A stretch of 42,544 nucleotides of DNA from Prochlorococcus sp. AG-418-G18 (GTDB lineage: Bacteria; Cyanobacteriota; Cyanobacteriia; PCC-6307; Cyanobiaceae), in assembly GCA_003214215.1 (NCBI GenBank), contig QCLX01000011.1, positions 1 through 42,544 on the forward strand. The letters are read 5' to 3'. Made by a program: the position numbers and the translations under genes. The notes beneath the pieces are model-generated. The model was given only the letters and a program-made list of their open reading frames with translations. It was not told the DNA's origin and ran no database searches. Shown here one piece after another: positions 41,593 to 42,544 of this stretch; the stretch's first letter is position 1, and each line of letters opens with the position of its first letter.

Positions 41593-42544
41593 TATACATT
41601 TAAGTTAATTAAAGATTCATACAATATTTTCTCAATATCTCTTGTATTTACTTCGCGTATATTATTTTTTGACCGCTCTGGATTATTCATAGAATTAGAT
41701 AGTAATAATATTTCTTTAATATCATTTGGTAAATGAGATTTAAGTAAATCTGGAATTTTAAATAAAATTAGGAGATTTTTTAATTTGACTGATAATTCAT
41801 TAATATTTGGAATTTTTAAATCTTCAGCTAGTTTTGCTAATCTACCATCATCTTCATGAGAATTAAAAATCAGTATAGAAGGCAAGGCAAAACTACATGC
41901 AACCCCATGAGATAAATTAAAATTTGTTGTAAATGGATATGATATCGAATGTGCCAAAGCAGTTTTAGTACTTGAAATAGCTATTCCTGCTAAAGAGCTA
42001 CTTTTTAGCATTTCTAACCTTAAGTGTTTTGAAGTTTTATCTTTTAATAATTTAGGAAGTATTTCTAATGAAATTTTCAATGATTTTGTAGCTATCTCTA
42101 TTGATTCATTCGATGCATTTTTATTCCAAATAGATTCAAAACCATGTGAAATGGTGTCTAATCCAGCACTTATAAGAGTTCTTTCAGGAAGATATTTCAT
42201 AAAACCTTCATCATATAAAGCAATTTTAGGCCTTATAAATTCAGAAGAAATTGAACATTTTTTCTTATTTTTAATATCCCATACAGTAGCAAATTGAGTC
42301 ACCTCAGCTCCTGTACCTGCTGTTGTGGGTATGGCAATTATTGGAATAGTTTTTATATCTTTTATTTGAATTTGTTTTTCAAAAAATTCATTAATGCTGA
42401 AATTACAATCTTTTGATATGAACAAAGAAATGACCTTTGCAGTATCAATAACACTTCCCCCTCCTAACGCAACTATTGAATCTATTTTTTCATCTTTGAA
42501 GTAGCTAATATACTTTTTGATTTCAGATATGTCAGGATTAGGAC
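41589..42544 (-). CDS. iron-containing alcohol dehydrogenase, phosphonoacetaldehyde reductase-like (partial)
   Basis: The gene enters from the right edge; about 318 codons are visible. The in-frame reading from the edge contains IDSIVALGGGSVIDTAKVI, the NAD-binding signature, so the start is outside the window, not at the internal ATG at 42425. PTTAGTGAEVTQFA is the family core. Metal ligands are D and H in GLDTISHGFES, H in LAHSISYPF and H in LSHGVACSF. The FESIWNKNAS and SHGVA region resembles phosphonoacetaldehyde reductases (PhpC type), which make 2-hydroxyethylphosphonate. Substrate is inferred; other short-chain aldehyde reductases are possible. Confidence 0.78.
   Translation of the reverse strand, partial: PNPDISEIKKYISYFKDEKIDSIVALGGGSVIDTAKVISLFISKDCNFSINEFFEKQIQIKDIKTIPIIAIPTTAGTGAEVTQFATVWDIKNKKKCSISSEFIRPKIALYDEGFMKYLPERTLISAGLDTISHGFESIWNKNASNESIEIATKSLKISLEILPKLLKDKTSKHLRLEMLKSSSLAGIAISSTKTALAHSISYPFTTNFNLSHGVACSFALPSILIFNSHEDDGRLAKLAEDLKIPNINELSVKLKNLLILFKIPDLLKSHLPNDIKEILLLSNSMNNPERSKNNIREVNTRDIEKILYESLINLNVY

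Noticed and set aside
41589-42425. A complete alcohol dehydrogenase gene starting at the internal ATG at 42425
   Set aside because: The same frame stays open to the window edge and includes the glycine-rich NAD-binding motif, so the real start lies beyond the window.

Overview
The window looks like chromosome of a high-light-adapted Prochlorococcus. It is AT-rich and tightly packed, and it carries high-light-inducible (hli) genes, pipX-pipY, a DUF1823 gene, a DUF4278 gene and an S4 gene of cyanobacterial type. The core gene order (murE, yidD, rpsD, two Cys/Met-metabolism enzymes, cysK, queA, E2, lipB, hpf, recO, proC, sepF, pipX, der, cobI, miaE, aroQ) fits that genus. The strain cannot be named from sequence alone.

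Region 1 (1-26837) is core chromosome. After the tail of a NifU-like scaffold come a DUF4278 protein, an ArsM-type arsenite methyltransferase, a class V aminotransferase, a short-chain dehydrogenase, murE with a glutaredoxin-like gene and yidD, and rpsD with its own terminator. A sulfur amino-acid block follows (two tandem PLP enzymes, then cysK). Next are queA, pyruvate dehydrogenase E2, a YlqD protein, an acyl-ACP/CoA synthetase and lipB. LipB supplies the octanoyl group from which the E2 lipoyl arm is made. The + strand group hpf-deoC-like-recO and a glycosyltransferase face a long - strand series (aroQ, miaE, cobI, DUF1823, der, ecfT, pipX, pipY, sepF, proC). The core ends with tRNA-Tyr(GTA) and tRNA-Thr(GGT).

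Region 2 (26838 to about 40156) is a genomic island of about 13.3 kb anchored at tRNA-Thr. A tyrosine recombinase gene lies directly downstream of the tRNA, and a decayed tRNA-Thr copy (65 of 72 positions identical by my count) marks the far end. No phage structural genes are visible. This layout matches the tRNA-anchored, tyrosine-recombinase islands of Prochlorococcus known as tycheposons. Cargo in order: a C5-cytosine methyltransferase operon with a LlaMI-like restriction nuclease and a glutathione transferase; a divergent second PD-(D/E)XK protein; a Vsr endonuclease; small proteins and a SIMPL-domain protein; a Zn-ribbon protein; a - strand operon ending in a Cas4-like Fe-S nuclease; and a light-stress segment with three hli genes among many tiny membrane proteins, several under 55 residues. 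GC content differs between segments, so the island looks assembled from several sources.

Region 3 (40157-42544) carries a CDP-glycerol glycerophosphotransferase-like gene and, convergent with it, an incomplete iron-dependent alcohol dehydrogenase resembling phosphonoacetaldehyde reductases. This may be the edge of a surface-polymer or phosphonate cluster that continues beyond the window.

The strongest candidates for something new are the two nucleases sharing one methyltransferase, the Cas4-like operon without CRISPR, the families of tiny island proteins (including a frameshifted one behind a strong Shine-Dalgarno site), and the possible phosphonate locus at the right edge.
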